The notes beneath the pieces were generated by a model. It searched no databases. It was given only the letters and a program-made list of their open reading frames with translations, and was not told where the DNA came from. From Corallococcus silvisoli (GTDB lineage: Bacteria > Myxococcota > Myxococcia > Myxococcales > Myxococcaceae): 64,000 nt of DNA. The DNA is taken from the NCBI RefSeq assembly GCF_009909145.1, contig NZ_JAAAPJ010000003.1:496001-560000 (forward strand), read 5' to 3'. A program made the translations under genes and the position numbers. Below are positions 42,991 through 53,014 of the stretch, one piece after another. Each line of letters opens with the position of its first letter. The first letter of the stretch is position 1.

Positions 42991-43785
42991 TCAGCGAAGG
43001 AAGGACAGCACCGGAGCCGCGTCCCACGCCGCCGCGAAGCCCAGGGGCGCCACCAGCAGGCAACCCACGAGGCCTCGCGTCCACGCCCGCCGGGGGCCCA
43101 CCGCCTCGCAGGCCGCGTCCGCGTGCTGGAGGTTTCGCAGCACCGCGCGCCAGCCCAGCGACACGCTCACGCCGCACAGCGCCGCCACCGCCAGCCCCCG
43201 GGCGGACAGGTCCGCGGCGGTGTCGCCGAACAACGGCCGCCACGACAGGTACACCGTGCCCTGGACCAGCCGCGCCACCGTGCACGCGCCCGCCACCACC
43301 ACGCCCGCCGTGGCCAGGGGCCGCACCCACCGCATCGGCGTGGGACGGCGAAGACAGCGCCGCAGCAGCGCCTTCCACGAGGAAGCCTCCGAGGACACCT
43401 CCAGCCGCCGCCAGGCCTCCACCGGCCGGGGCGCCGCCACCTCGCGATAGCCGAGCGCCGGCAGCGCCAGGAGCAGGTCCGCCGCCAGCTCCCACACCAG
43501 GGCCAGGGCCCGCGCCAGCCGGGTGCGCGTCTCCAGGGACACCCAGTCCACCAGGAACGCCGTCGAGGACGACTGTCCGACCCACGCGTCGAACGCCGAG
43601 TCCAGCCGGTCCACCCCCGTGAGCAGCCGGTCATCCAGCGTGTCCGCCGCCGCGTGTACGCCCACCGCCACCAGCGCCAGCAGGCCCAGCGGCATGAACG
43701 CCCAGCGGAACGCGCCCAGGAAGCGGGACACATCCGTGAGGAAGCTGCTCGAGGGCTCCGGGGAGCTGGATGGCAGGGACGGCAT
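42991..43785 (-). CDS. Multi-span membrane protein
   Basis: 264 residues from ATG 43785, chosen because a GGAGG lies 7 bases upstream; the same frame is open to 43977. Hydrophobic segments include FMPLGLLALVAVGVHAAADT, LALVWELAADLLLALPAL, LATAGVVVAGACTVARLVQG, LAVAALCGVSVSLGWRAVL and GLVGCLLVAPLGFAAAW, so about five spans. I recognise no family. It sits next to the M23 peptidase, which suggests an envelope role. Its upstream side is the repeat array. Confidence 0.72.
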   Translation of the reverse strand: MPSLPSSSPEPSSSFLTDVSRFLGAFRWAFMPLGLLALVAVGVHAAADTLDDRLLTGVDRLDSAFDAWVGQSSSTAFLVDWVSLETRTRLARALALVWELAADLLLALPALGYREVAAPRPVEAWRRLEVSSEASSWKALLRRCLRRPTPMRWVRPLATAGVVVAGACTVARLVQGTVYLSWRPLFGDTAADLSARGLAVAALCGVSVSLGWRAVLRNLQHADAACEAVGPRRAWTRGLVGCLLVAPLGFAAAWDAAPVLSFLR

Positions 43786-43921
43786 GGAGACGCCTCCGGA
43801 GCGGTCCCCCATCAACGAGGCAGGCCCCGCTGGGGATTTAAACCGCCAGGGCCGGAGCACGAAATCCCAGGCGGCCCGGAGCGCGCCCGGCAGATCCCCG
43901 GGCCCGCGACACCCGCCCCGG

Positions 43922-44326
43922 GCTCGACACGCGGACGAGAGGCGCCCGGCCTCCGCCCCTCGCCCCCGGCTCGACACGCGAACGGGAGGCGCCCGGCCTC
44001 CGCCCCCCCCGCCCCTGGCTCGACACGCGGACGGGAAGCGCCCGGCCTCCGCCCCTCGCCCCCGGGCTCGACACGCGGACGGGAGGCGCCCGGCCTCCGC
44101 CCCTCGCCCCCGGGCTCAACACGCGAACGGGAGGAGCCCCATATCCGCCCCCTGGGCTCGACACACGGACGGGACGAGCCCGGCATTCGCTCCCCTCGGC
44201 TCGACACACGGATGGGACGAGCCCGGCATCCGCCCCCGCCCGCAGCTCGACACGCGGACGGGAGGAGCCCCATATCCGCCCCCCGGCTCGACACGCGGAC
44301 GGGAGGAACCCGGCATCCATCCGGCG
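43922..44326. repeat. Intergenic array of nine 41-49 bp tandem repeats
   Basis: Copies start at 43922, 43969, 44018, 44066, 44114, 44156, 44199, 44245 and 44286, each opening with a conserved core near GCTCGACACGCGGACGGGA. The rest of each copy falls into three types: type A (CGCCCGGCCTCCGCCCC..., copies 1-4), type B (AGCCCCATATCCGCCCC..., copies 5 and 8) and type C (AGCCCGGCATTCGC/CATCCG..., copies 6, 7, 9). The array lies between pnp and the membrane-protein gene, outside any convincing CDS. Confidence 0.9.
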
Positions 44327-44404
44327 CCTGGTCCGCGGCCCCACCCACGACAACGCCCCGCCCCTTCGCGCCCGGAGGCGGGAGGAGACGGGGCGTCGGG
44401 AAGC

Positions 44405-44428
44405 GGCCTTCCTCGCGGGAGGAAGGCC
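44405..44428 (-). terminator. Possible pnp terminator hairpin
   Basis: A perfect 9-bp stem GGCCTTCCT / AGGAAGGCC with a 6-base loop, 18 bp after the pnp stop codon. It lacks a U-tract but is the only stable hairpin before the repeat array. Confidence 0.5.
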
Positions 44429-44446
44429 TCTACCGGAAGGCCAGAC

Positions 44447-46603
44447 TCAGGCCTTCGCGTCCGGCGTCGGGGCCGCGGGGGCGGCGGCCGGAGGGGGCGT
44501 GCCCTGCGCGGTGGCGCGCTCGGCCATGGCCTCCTTGCGAGACAGGCGGATCTTGCCCGTCTTGTCGATGCTGACGACCTTCACCAGCACCTCGTCACCC
44601 TCGCTCAGCACGTCCGACACGCTCTTCACGCGCTTGTCGGACAGCTCGGAGATGTGGATGAGGCCGTCGGTGCCCGGGAACAGCTCCACGAAGGCGCCGA
44701 ACTCGGCGATCTTCCGCACCGTGCCCGTGTAGATCTTCCCGATCTCCGCCTCGCGCGTGAGCGCCTGGATCATCGCGATGGCCGCCTTCACCGCCTCGCC
44801 GTTCGCGCTGGCGATGTCCACGCGGCCGGTGTCCTCGATGTTAATCGCGGCACCCGTGCGGGCGATGATGTCCTTGATCACCTTGCCGCCCGGCCCGATG
44901 ACGTTCTTGATGAACTCCGGACGGATCTGGATGGTGGTGATGCGCGGCGCGAACTGGCTGATCTCCTTGCGGGGAGCGTTCAGCGTCTTCGCCATCTCCG
45001 CCAGGATGTGGATGCGGCCCTGACGCGCCTGCTCCAGCGCGCGGCTCATGATCTCCGTGGTGAGGCCGGTGATCTTGATGTCCATCTGGATGGACGTGAT
45101 GCCGTTGGACGTGCCGCAGACCTTGAAGTCCATGTCGCCCAGGTGGTCCTCATCCCCCAGGATGTCGGACAGGATGGCGATCTTCTCACCCTCCTTCACC
45201 AGGCCCATGGCGATGCCCGCCACCGGCGCCTTGATGGGGACGCCCGCGTCCATCAGCGCCAGCGTGCCACCGCACACGGAGGCCATGGACGAGGAGCCGT
45301 TGGACTCCAGGATCTCCGACACCAGGCGCACCGTGTAGGGGAACGAGTCGCTGGCCGGAATCATGTTGCGCAGCGCGCGCTCCGCCAGGGCGCCGTGACC
45401 GACCTCGCGACGGCCGGGGCCGCGCAGGGGCTTGGTCTCGTTCACGCTGAAGGGCGGGAAGTTGTAGTGCAGCATGAAGCGCTTGAAGGCCTGGCCGCTC
45501 AAGAGCTCCAGCCGCTGCTCGTCCTCGCTGGTGCCCAGCGTGGCGACCACGAGCGCCTGCGTCTCGCCGCGGGTGAACACCGCGCTGCCGTGCGTGCGGG
45601 GCAGCACGCCGACCTCGTTGGTGATGGAGCGCACCACGTCGTGGCCGCGGTCACCGATACGGCCACCGTTCACGGTGAGCTCACGCATGTGGTCGTACTT
45701 CAGGTCCTCGATGACCTGCTTGGCGTGCTTCTCCACCTGCGGGGTGAACTCCGCGCCCATCTTCTCCTTGAGCGCGGCCACCGCCGCCTTCTTCGCCTTG
45801 GAGAGCGCGTCGTAGCGGGCCGCCTTCTCCTTGATGGCGTAGCCGGCCTTCACGCCGTCCATCGCCAGGGCGCGGACCTGCGCGCGCAGGCCCTCGTCGA
45901 TGGTGGCCAGCTTGTCGTAGGAGCGGACCTGCTTCTTCAGCTCGGCGCGCAGCTGGTCCTGGATGTCCAGGGCGGGCTGGGCCTGCTGACGGCCGAACTC
46001 CAGCGCCGCCACCATGTCCGCCTCGCTGACCTCTTCCGCGCCACCCTCCACCATCACGATGGCCTCGCGGCTCACCGCCATGACGAGGTCCAGGTCGCTC
46101 TGCTCGCGCTGCTTCGCGGTGGGGTTGGCCACCAGCTGGCCGCCCACGCGGCCCACGCGGATGCCCGCGATGGGGCCGTTGAACGGGATGTCCGACACCC
46201 ACAGCGCCGCGGAGGCGCCGGTGATGCCGTGGATGTCACCCTCGTTCTCCGGGTCCGCGGAGATGACGGACGCGATGACCTGCGTCTCGTAGGCGTAGCC
46301 TTCCGGGAACAGCGGGCGGCAGGAGCGGTCCACCAGACGGGAGGCCAGCGTCTCCTTCTCCGTCAGACGGCCCTCGCGCTTGAAGTAGCTGCCCGGGATG
46401 CGGCCCGCCGAGTACAGCTTCTCCTGGTACTCCACCGTGAGGGGCAGGAAGTCGACGTCCTTCTTCTCCCGCGCGCTCACCGCCGTGATGAGCAGCATGG
46501 TGTCGCCGTAGCGGACCACCACCGCGCCGTCAGCCTGCTTGGCCAGGCGGCCCGTCTCGATGCTCAGCTCGTTCTCACCAATCTTGACGCTCTTCTTCAA
46601 CAT
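44447..46603 (-). CDS. pnp: Polyribonucleotide nucleotidyltransferase (PNPase)
   Basis: 718 residues from ATG 46603; the same frame is open further upstream through the leader but not coding. Two RNase PH domains are present: the N-terminal one starts [20 protein letters not shown] and the second has [20 protein letters not shown] and [20 protein letters not shown]. The KH domain shows [20 protein letters not shown], and the S1 domain [20 protein letters not shown]. It degrades RNA 3'-5' by phosphorolysis and works in RNA turnover. It follows rpsO (406 bp to the start), the usual order, and its leader contains a long-range stem. Confidence 0.98.
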   Translation of the reverse strand: MLKKSVKIGENELSIETGRLAKQADGAVVVRYGDTMLLITAVSAREKKDVDFLPLTVEYQEKLYSAGRIPGSYFKREGRLTEKETLASRLVDRSCRPLFPEGYAYETQVIASVISADPENEGDIHGITGASAALWVSDIPFNGPIAGIRVGRVGGQLVANPTAKQREQSDLDLVMAVSREAIVMVEGGAEEVSEADMVAALEFGRQQAQPALDIQDQLRAELKKQVRSYDKLATIDEGLRAQVRALAMDGVKAGYAIKEKAARYDALSKAKKAAVAALKEKMGAEFTPQVEKHAKQVIEDLKYDHMRELTVNGGRIGDRGHDVVRSITNEVGVLPRTHGSAVFTRGETQALVVATLGTSEDEQRLELLSGQAFKRFMLHYNFPPFSVNETKPLRGPGRREVGHGALAERALRNMIPASDSFPYTVRLVSEILESNGSSSMASVCGGTLALMDAGVPIKAPVAGIAMGLVKEGEKIAILSDILGDEDHLGDMDFKVCGTSNGITSIQMDIKITGLTTEIMSRALEQARQGRIHILAEMAKTLNAPRKEISQFAPRITTIQIRPEFIKNVIGPGGKVIKDIIARTGAAINIEDTGRVDIASANGEAVKAAIAMIQALTREAEIGKIYTGTVRKIAEFGAFVELFPGTDGLIHISELSDKRVKSVSDVLSEGDEVLVKVVSIDKTGKIRLSRKEAMAERATAQGTPPPAAAPAAPTPDAKA

Positions 46604-46616
46604 GTCGTGTGGCCTC

Positions 46617-46736
46617 TGTGCCTGCTTCGCGTGCGAAGACCCGCGCCAGCCACGGCCGGCCCACGTGCATGGGGCCGGGCCGCCTGGAAGGGGCCTTCTG
46701 GGAATGAGCGGTCGCCAGGGCCTTGAAGCAGGCACA
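46617..46736 (-). promoter_or_regulatory. Long-range stem in the pnp leader
   Basis: A 12-bp perfect stem pairs 46617-46628 with 46725-46736 (GTGCCTGCTTC and its complement at its core), enclosing about 96 nt with further short hairpins. It ends 13 bp before the pnp start. In Escherichia coli the pnp leader has an RNase III-cut stem that PNPase itself acts on to control its own level; the structure here could do the same. That function is inferred. Confidence 0.5.
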
Positions 46737-46965
46737 TGCCAGACGAACGCTGCCTGTACTGCGGAAACGGGCTCCGTTGCGGAGCGCCGGAGGGATGGAC
46801 CAGACCTCTTGATCCCTGATCACACCCGCCCACCTGGAACCTCAGGTCGGCCGGTCTGAACGGAAACCAAAAGAGCCTGCCTCCACCACGCCCTCGCCCA
46901 CTCCTTCGCCCACGTCCGCGCTTCTGTTTGAACCGGTGCTGCGAAACCGTGCTGCCTAAACGCGC

Positions 46966-46992
46966 GGGGCGCTGGTGTTGTGCCAGCGCCCC
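46966..46992 (-). terminator. Terminator/attenuator hairpin after rpsO
   Basis: GGGGCGCTGG-TGTTGTG-CCAGCGCCCC, a 10-bp perfect stem 16 bp after the rpsO stop. On the minus strand it is followed by CGCGTTTAGG, a weak U-run. It would limit rpsO read-through into pnp. Confidence 0.65.
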
Positions 46993-47008
46993 GGGTGCTC
47001 TCCAGTGC

Positions 47009-47278
47009 CTACTTGCGGATGCCGAGGCCCTCGATGAGCTTCTTGTAACGGGCCACGTCCTTGGACTTGAGGTAGTCCAGCATGCGGCGGCGCTGACCGA
47101 CCAGCTTCAGCAGACCGCGGCGGGAGTGGTGGTCCTTCTTGTGGGTCTTGAAGTGCTCGGTGAGCATGTTGATGCGCTCGGACAGCAGCGCCACCTGCAC
47201 CTCGGGCGAGCCGGTGTCGGACTCGTGGGTGCGGAACTTCGTGACCAGCTCGCTCTTGCGCTCCTGATGCAACGACAT
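47009..47278 (-). CDS. rpsO: Ribosomal protein S15
   Basis: 89 residues, the typical length, from ATG 47278; upstream in-frame codons are leader. It has the S15 pattern: [80 protein letters not shown]15 binds the 16S rRNA central domain early in 30S assembly. It has its own promoter upstream and a hairpin downstream, so it can be made independently of truB and pnp. Confidence 0.98.
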   Translation of the reverse strand: MSLHQERKSELVTKFRTHESDTGSPEVQVALLSERINMLTEHFKTHKKDHHSRRGLLKLVGQRRRMLDYLKSKDVARYKKLIEGLGIRK

Positions 47279-47374
47279 GGCTTCTTCCTGAATCCCGCTC
47301 CGGGGTGACCGCTCGTGCCGCCTGGGTCCGCGGAGGGGTACAGACCAGGCCATGTCCTTCTAACGAGCGGGCCG

Positions 47375-47403
47375 CTTATAAGCTTCACCCCCGGGGGGGT
47401 CAA
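47375..47403 (-). promoter_or_regulatory. Sigma70-type promoter for rpsO
   Basis: On the minus strand TTGACC (47398-47403) and TATAAG (47375-47380) are separated by exactly 17 bases. The -35 box overlaps the stop codon of the preceding small gene. The predicted start of transcription is near 47368, about 90 nt before the rpsO ATG. This is the clearest promoter in the window. Confidence 0.75.
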
Positions 47404-47729
47404 CCTTCGCCGCCTGTCCGTCCGCCCCTCGGGGGTCGGGACAGTGCGAAGACGTACAACCGGCAGCCGCTGGGCATTCCGCCGGCCCCCGGGGAGAGCT
47501 CCCGGGCGGTCGCCTCGTCCATGGCCACGTGCAGGTACAGGCTGCCCGGCTCGCCGCTGTCGCCCGCCAGGAGCTGCCGCGTGCGCGGGTAGAGCCGCAG
47601 CAGGGCCTCCACCACGTCGCCGATGCCCGCCGCCGCCGGCACGCCCAGCGACAGCTCGCGCCGCCCGTCGAAGGCGCCGCGCAGGCTGGGGGCCACGCTC
47701 ACCGCGATGTCATGGGTCCGGGTGGCCAC
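47400..47729 (-). CDS. Small protein downstream of truB, MoaD/ThiS-like
   Basis: 109 residues, GTG start at 47729, directly after the truB stop (TGA then GTG), so translation is likely coupled. It reads SVAPSLRGAFDGRRELSLGV, then AGIGDVVEALLRLYPRTRQL, and LYLHVAMDEATAREL, which has the strand-helix-strand order of beta-grasp (ubiquitin-like) proteins such as MoaD and ThiS. The C-terminus does not end in the Gly-Gly tail those carriers use; it ends RPPRGGRTGGEG. So a structural relative rather than a sulfur carrier is more likely. No family is firmly recognised. Confidence 0.6.
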   Translation of the reverse strand: MATRTHDIAVSVAPSLRGAFDGRRELSLGVPAAAGIGDVVEALLRLYPRTRQLLAGDSGEPGSLYLHVAMDEATARELSPGAGGMPSGCRLYVFALSRPPRGGRTGGEG

Positions 47730-48593
47730 TCAGACGAACACCCGCAGGTAGCGCAGCCGCCCGCCCACCACCTCCGCCATGGCGAGCAGGGCGTCCTCCG
47801 GGCCCAGCACACGCACCCGGCCCGGCACGGGCGCGACCTCCACGGGGACGCCGTGCGTCACCCGCCGCGCGTCCTCCGCGCCCACCCGCACCGCGGGCAG
47901 GTCCGTCAGCGCGTCCGCCAGGGACACCAGCCGCCCGGCCACGTCCTCGCGCGAAAGGGACGCCAGGTCCCCCAGGGGCAGCGAGCGCGCCAGGGTGAAG
48001 GGGCCGCTCATCGTGCGCCGCAGCGCCTCCAGGTGCGCCCCGCAGCCCAGCGCGCGGCCCAGGTCGAACGCGAGCGTGCGCACATAGAAGCCCTTCGAGC
48101 AGCGCACCGACAGCGTCAGCCGGTCCGCGGAGAAGTCGCGCAGCACCAGCTCGTGCACCGTGACGGTGCGGCTGGCCCGCTCCACTTCCTCGCCCGCCCG
48201 GGCCAGCTCGTACAGGCGCTTCCCGGCCACCTTCACCGCCGAGTACATGGGCGGCACCTGTTCGAAGGTGCCCCGGAAGCGGCCGAGCACCGACTCCAGC
48301 AGCGGCGCCGTCAGCGGGGGCACCGGGGCCTCCGCCGTCGGCTTGCCCTGGGCGTCCTGGGTGTCCGTCTCCACGCCCAGCCGCACCACGGCGTCGTAGG
48401 CCTTGTCACCTTCCGTGATGTAACCCGCGACCTTGGTGGCCTCTCCCAGGCACACCGGCAGCACACCGGTGGCCATCGGGTCGAGCGTGCCCGTGTGGCC
48501 CGCCTTCTTCACCTTCAGCAGGCCGCGCACCTGGCGCACCACGTCGAAGGAGGTGGGGCCCAGGGGCTTGTCGATGACGAGGACGCCGTCCAT
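47730..48593 (-). CDS. truB: tRNA pseudouridine-55 synthase
   Basis: 287 residues. The TruB signature is clear: MDGVLVIDKPLGPTSFDVV, then KAGHTGTLDPMATGVLPVCL, in which the Asp of GTLDPMATG is the catalytic nucleophile. Later it has the family block RFRGTFEQVPPMYSAVKVAG and SVRCSKGFYVRTLAFDLGRA. It converts U55 of the tRNA T-arm to pseudouridine. It starts 10 bp after rbfA and belongs to the nusA-infB operon. Confidence 0.97.
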   Translation of the reverse strand: MDGVLVIDKPLGPTSFDVVRQVRGLLKVKKAGHTGTLDPMATGVLPVCLGEATKVAGYITEGDKAYDAVVRLGVETDTQDAQGKPTAEAPVPPLTAPLLESVLGRFRGTFEQVPPMYSAVKVAGKRLYELARAGEEVERASRTVTVHELVLRDFSADRLTLSVRCSKGFYVRTLAFDLGRALGCGAHLEALRRTMSGPFTLARSLPLGDLASLSREDVAGRLVSLADALTDLPAVRVGAEDARRVTHGVPVEVAPVPGRVRVLGPEDALLAMAEVVGGRLRYLRVFV

Positions 48594-48603
48594 GACGCGG
48601 GTT

Positions 48604-48963
48604 CTACCAACCTTCCTTGCCGCGCACCTCGCGCAGGAGCCGGTCGATCTTATCGCCCTCGCCCACGGACGCGTCGAAGGCGAAGAAGATTTCGGGCGAC
48701 ACGCGCAGGTTCACCGCGGACGTCACCTCGCGGCGGACGAAGCCCTTGGCCGCGTCCAGGCCCTTCTGGGTGTCCGCCTTCTCCTGGTCCGTGCCCAACA
48801 TCGAATAGAAGACCTTCGCCACCCGCAGGTCCGGCGACACCTTCACGCCGGTGATGGTGATGAAGCCGATGCGCGGGTCGCGCAATTCCCCCCGCGTCAG
48901 CAGGGCGCCAATCGCCGCCTGGATTTCCTGCCCCACGCGCTCGGGTCGTGCATGCGTCGTCAT
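48604..48963 (-). CDS. rbfA: Ribosome-binding factor A
   Basis: 119 residues; the ATG overlaps the stop of the DUF503 gene by 4 bases. It has the RbfA KH-like pattern: [69 protein letters not shown]. It helps 16S rRNA 5' end maturation and cold adaptation of the 30S subunit. Neighbours infB and truB agree. Confidence 0.95.
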   Translation of the reverse strand: MTTHARPERVGQEIQAAIGALLTRGELRDPRIGFITITGVKVSPDLRVAKVFYSMLGTDQEKADTQKGLDAAKGFVRREVTSAVNLRVSPEIFFAFDASVGEGDKIDRLLREVRGKEGW

Positions 48964-49565
48964 TTCTTCTCCCAGTCTCGCGGGTTGCGCAGCGCCCGGG
49001 CCTTGGCCCGAGCGTCGTCCAGCGACAGATTTCCACCCTCAACCAGGGGCCGGGAAGTCCCCGTCCCGGGACCCGCCCCCTCGTGCCGCTGTTCCCAGGA
49101 GCCCAGCCCCTCCGCCTCCGCCAGCGAACGGTCGCTGCGCAGGAAGCGGGCGATGGCGGCCTCCGAGTGCGCGTGCGCGTCCTCGGGTGACAGGCCGGCC
49201 TCCGCGTCCAGTTCGTCCTCCGGCACCTTCGCCGGGGCACGGAACGCGCCCGTGACGGGCTCGGAGTAGAGCTTCTCCCCGAAGGCGAGGATCTCCGTCT
49301 CCCGGGCCATCAGCGGCGCGACGTACATCTCTTCGATGAAGTGGATGATCTTCTCCAGCTGCTCATCCACATGGCGGCGCTCGTTGCCCACCACCGCCAG
49401 CGCGACGGACGCCTTCTGCCAGAGGTCCTGGTCGTCCACTTCCGCGACGGCCACGTTGAAACGGGCCTTCACCCGGTCCGTCACCCGGCGGAGCACCTGA
49501 CGCTTGGACTTCAGCGAGGCGCTCTCCGGAATCTGGAGGGTGAGGCGTGCGACACCCACGAACAT
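48960..49565 (-). CDS. DUF503 family protein with C-terminal extension
   Basis: 201 residues. The N-terminal ~92 residues are the DUF503 domain ([60 protein letters not shown]), a ferredoxin-like fold that is regularly found between infB and rbfA. Usual family members are about 95 residues, so this one has an extra ~105-residue tail ([17 protein letters not shown], then Glu/Asp- and Ala-rich residues). The function of the family is unknown. The gene overlaps rbfA by 4 bases. Confidence 0.88.
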   Translation of the reverse strand: MFVGVARLTLQIPESASLKSKRQVLRRVTDRVKARFNVAVAEVDDQDLWQKASVALAVVGNERRHVDEQLEKIIHFIEEMYVAPLMARETEILAFGEKLYSEPVTGAFRAPAKVPEDELDAEAGLSPEDAHAHSEAAIARFLRSDRSLAEAEGLGSWEQRHEGAGPGTGTSRPLVEGGNLSLDDARAKARALRNPRDWEKK

Positions 49566-49635
49566 AGAGGTCCCCCAGGCCGACGGCGGCGCGCCGCATC
49601 ATCCGCGCCGAGCCCCCGCCGACACGTCGTCCTTC

Positions 49636-49664
49636 CCCCGGAGAAGGTGGGGCCTTCCCCGGGG
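49636..49664 (-). terminator. Hairpin between infB and DUF503 gene
   Basis: A 12-bp stem with one mismatch (CCCCGGAGAAGG / CCTTCCCCGGGG), 5-base loop, in the 122-bp gap. In the minus direction it lies 23 bp after the infB stop. No U-tract; it may only attenuate read-through within the operon. Confidence 0.4.
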
Positions 49665-49687
49665 TCCGTCGAGTGCGCCTCCTGGAC

Positions 49688-52600
49688 TCAGGAGAGGCTC
49701 TGGCGGGTCTCCTCGATCTCGTAGGCCTCGATGATGTCGCCGGCCTTGAGGTCGTTGAAGTTCTCGATGCCGATACCGCACTCGAAGCCCTGCGCGACCT
49801 CCTTCACGTCGTCCTTGAAGCGGCGGAGCGACGCCATTTTGCCGGAGAAGAGCTGCTTGTTCTCGCGCATCAGGCGCACGAACGAGCCGCGCTTCATCAC
49901 GCCGTCCAGGACGGCCGCGCCAGCGATGGTGCCCAGCTTGGGCACGTTGAAGGTGTTGCGCACTTCCGCACGGCCCAGCTTGCGCTCGGTGCGGATGGGC
50001 TCCAGGAGGCCCTCCATCTCCGTGCGAACCCCGTCGATGAGCTCGTAGATGATGGAGTAGCTCTGCAGCGACACTTCCTGCGCCTTGGCCGCGGCCTCCG
50101 CGCCCGACTCCGGCTTCACGTTGAAGCCCAGCACGACGCCCTTGGAAGCGGCGGCGCGCATGACGTCGGTCTCCGTGATGGCGCCCACGCCCGCGTCGAT
50201 GATGACCACCCGCACCTTGTGCGTGGTGAGCTTCTCGACCGCCTGGCGCACCGCCTCCGCGGAGCCCTGCACGTCCGCCTTGATGACGACGCGCAGCTCC
50301 TTGGGACCGCCGCCCGCCTTCGTCTTGGCGAAGAGCTGCTCCAGGGACTCGCGGCTGACCTTGCTGAGCTCCGCCTGCCGCTCCTTCATGCCGCGGTGGT
50401 CGGCGATCTGCTTGGCCGCCTTCTCGTCGGACACCACGTTGATGGCGTCACCCGCGGTGGGCACGCCGGACAGACCGACGACCTCCGCGCAGTAGCCCGG
50501 CTTCACTTCCTTCACCTGCTCGCCGCGGCTGTTGTTCATGGCGCGGACGCGGCCGTAGTGCGTGCCGGTGACGATGGCGTCGCCCAGCTTGAGCGTGCCC
50601 TCCTGCACCAGCACCGTGGCCACGGGACCGCGGCCACGCTCCAGCTTCGCTTCCACGATGGCGCCCACCGACGGACGGGTGGGGTTCGCCGTCAGCTCCA
50701 GGACTTCGGCCTGCAGCGCCAGGTTCTCCAGGAGGAGATCCAGGTTCATCTTCGTCTTCGCGGAGACGGGCACCATGATGGTGTCGCCGCCCCACTCTTC
50801 CGGCACCAGCTCCTGGCTCGCGAGGTCCTTCTTCACGCGGTCGGGGTTGGCGCCCGGGACGTCCATCTTGTTGATGGCGACGACGATGGGCACTTCCGCC
50901 TGCTTGGCGTGCTTGATGGCCTCCACGGTCTGGGGCATCACGCCGTCGTCCGCGGCCACCACCAGCACCACGATGTCCGTCACGTTGGCGCCACGGGCGC
51001 GCATGGACGTGAAGGCCTCGTGGCCCGGGGTGTCCAGGAACGTGACGTCGCCGCGCGCGGTGGACACGCTGTACGCGCCGATGTGCTGGGTGATGCCGCC
51101 CGCCTCGCCCGAGGCCACGCTGGCCTGGCGGATGGCGTCGAGCAGGCTCGTCTTGCCGTGGTCGACGTGGCCCATGATGGTGACCACCGGCGGACGGGGA
51201 CGCTCGTCCTCGGCCCGGGCGGTGACCTCCGGCAGGTAGTCCTCCACCTCGAAGCCGACGCGCTCGACCTTCCAGTGGTAGTCGGTGGCGATGAGCTCCG
51301 CGGTGTCGGCGTCCAGGATCTGGTTCGCCGTGGCCATCTTCTGCATGCCCATCAGCTTCTTGATGAGCTCCGCGGTGCGCACACCCATGCGCTGACCCAG
51401 GTCGGAGACGCTGATGCCCTCCTGGAGCTTGATGACCTTCTTGTCCTCGGCCATCTGGGTGATCTGCGTCTTGGCGCCCTTCTTCGTGGGCTTGCGCTTC
51501 TTGCCGCGGATGGGGATCTGGATGCGGCCCCAGACCATGTCCGACAGCTCCTGCTTCGAAACGCTGGTCGTCTCAGGACCCGTGCGCTTGCGCTGGCCAC
51601 GCTCCTTGTTCTTGGAGACGTCCACGAGCTCGCGGCCGCGGCCCAGGTGATCCGGGACGACCTTGTACTCGCGCTTCTCCGTGCCGAGCGCCGTGCGGCC
51701 CGGGGCCATGGGGTACTGCTTGGCCTGGGTCGTGGTGGGCGTGACGCGGCGGACCTGGATGAGCGGGCGCGAGATGACCACGGCCTGGGTGGCCGTGGGG
51801 CGCGCCTGGGCGCCCGGCGTGGGCGCGACCTGGGCGTGCGGGACGCCGCCCACCATGATGGTGGGGCCGTTCGGCTGCACCGGGGCGCCGCCGCCGGCCG
51901 CCTGGGGCGGCGAGGACGGACGCACCGGCCCGGTCTGGCCCGGACGCGCCTGCATGGGCGCTCCCGGACGGTTCTGCACCGGCGGACCGCCCGGACGCCC
52001 TTGCATGGGCGCGCCAGGACGGCTGCCGGGACCACCGGGCCCACCCGGACGGCTGCCGGGACCACCGGGTCCGCCCGGGCGACTGCCCGGAGGCCCACCA
52101 GGGCGCCCACCCGTGGAACCCGGACGCTGCACGTAACCGGGACCTCGGGAGATGACCGTCGCGGACGTCGACGTGGAGGAAGGCGTCCGTGCGGTGGGCG
52201 GGACCGGCGAGCGCGGAGGGGGGTTGGGCAAGCGGGGACTCTCCTGCGAAGGACTGCGCGGTGTCGCCGTGGCCGGGGTCGGCTCGGCGGCCCGGGGCGT
52301 CTCCACCACGGCCGCGGGAGGCGGGGTGGACGGCGGCGTCACGGGCGGGGTGGCGGTTGCGGCAACAGGCGGGGTGGCCGGGGCCTCGGGCGCGGACGGC
52401 GCCTCCGGGGCAGCGGCGATGGAGGCGACGGTGGTCTCGGGGGGCGCGGCCGTCACGGCCGGGGCCTCCGGAGCATGGGCCACGGGGGCCTGCTCCACCG
52501 GGGTGGGCGCGGCCTCCACGGCGGCGGGCGCCGACGGCTGCTCCGGCTCCACGAAGCCCTGCGGCTCGTGCGTGGGCTCCGAGGCGTCGTAGGACGACTC

Positions 52601-52894
52601 GTTCGACTGCGCGTAGGCGTCCGGGTTGTCCGGGGCGGACATGCCCGCCGGAGGACCGACCTTGCGGCGCACCACGAAGCCCTTGGCGGCGACGGGCGGG
52701 GCGGCCTGCTTCGGCTTGCGCTTGTCCAGGATCTTCTGGACCGCGGCCGTGGCCTGGTCATCGTCCAGGGAGGACGAGTGGCTCTTGACGTCGTAACCCA
52801 GCCCAGCGAGCTCGGTCACGACCTCCTTGTTGTCGAGCTCAATCCCGTGGCTCTTGAGCTCCTTGGCGATTTCGTGAACGCGCTTCTTCGACAT
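49688..52894 (-). CDS. infB: Translation initiation factor IF-2
   Basis: 1068 residues, longer than the usual 850-970. It starts with the IF2_N domain ([20 protein letters not shown]). A Pro/Ala-rich linker then includes a collagen-like Gly-Pro-rich part (about residues 250-330, [19 protein letters not shown]). The G domain begins at about residue 566 ([20 protein letters not shown]), with [20 protein letters not shown] and [12 protein letters not shown] as the later nucleotide-binding parts. The C-terminal domains follow. IF2 is a GTPase that brings initiator tRNA to the 30S subunit. The long linker is typical of GC-rich deltaproteobacteria. Confidence 0.98.
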   Translation of the reverse strand: MSKKRVHEIAKELKSHGIELDNKEVVTELAGLGYDVKSHSSSLDDDQATAAVQKILDKRKPKQAAPPVAAKGFVVRRKVGPPAGMSAPDNPDAYAQSNESSYDASEPTHEPQGFVEPEQPSAPAAVEAAPTPVEQAPVAHAPEAPAVTAAPPETTVASIAAAPEAPSAPEAPATPPVAATATPPVTPPSTPPPAAVVETPRAAEPTPATATPRSPSQESPRLPNPPPRSPVPPTARTPSSTSTSATVISRGPGYVQRPGSTGGRPGGPPGSRPGGPGGPGSRPGGPGGPGSRPGAPMQGRPGGPPVQNRPGAPMQARPGQTGPVRPSSPPQAAGGGAPVQPNGPTIMVGGVPHAQVAPTPGAQARPTATQAVVISRPLIQVRRVTPTTTQAKQYPMAPGRTALGTEKREYKVVPDHLGRGRELVDVSKNKERGQRKRTGPETTSVSKQELSDMVWGRIQIPIRGKKRKPTKKGAKTQITQMAEDKKVIKLQEGISVSDLGQRMGVRTAELIKKLMGMQKMATANQILDADTAELIATDYHWKVERVGFEVEDYLPEVTARAEDERPRPPVVTIMGHVDHGKTSLLDAIRQASVASGEAGGITQHIGAYSVSTARGDVTFLDTPGHEAFTSMRARGANVTDIVVLVVAADDGVMPQTVEAIKHAKQAEVPIVVAINKMDVPGANPDRVKKDLASQELVPEEWGGDTIMVPVSAKTKMNLDLLLENLALQAEVLELTANPTRPSVGAIVEAKLERGRGPVATVLVQEGTLKLGDAIVTGTHYGRVRAMNNSRGEQVKEVKPGYCAEVVGLSGVPTAGDAINVVSDEKAAKQIADHRGMKERQAELSKVSRESLEQLFAKTKAGGGPKELRVVIKADVQGSAEAVRQAVEKLTTHKVRVVIIDAGVGAITETDVMRAAASKGVVLGFNVKPESGAEAAAKAQEVSLQSYSIIYELIDGVRTEMEGLLEPIRTERKLGRAEVRNTFNVPKLGTIAGAAVLDGVMKRGSFVRLMRENKQLFSGKMASLRRFKDDVKEVAQGFECGIGIENFNDLKAGDIIEAYEIEETRQSLS

Positions 52895-53014
52895 ACCTTG
52901 ATTGGCCTTCTGCTCCGCCGACGACGAGGCCGAGCACCCTAGTCCAAAGCCGAAATTGTGTGCGAGTGGTGCTTAACAGCCACCTCCCCCCGCAACCTCT
53001 CCACCCTCCCGCCC

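Noticed and set aside
43922..44326. CRISPR-like array
   Set aside because: The repeats have an even spacing, but the parts between the cores are themselves reused (three types in nine copies), the core varies, and no cas gene is near.
43812..44348. 178-codon minus frame over the repeat array (PVRVSS-type repeats)
   Set aside because: It is the translation of the tandem repeat in one frame, with no start site or domain; other frames are equally open.
49673..52942. 1089-codon plus-strand frame opposite infB
   Set aside because: It is the complement of the IF2 repeats; no real motif, and infB is certain.
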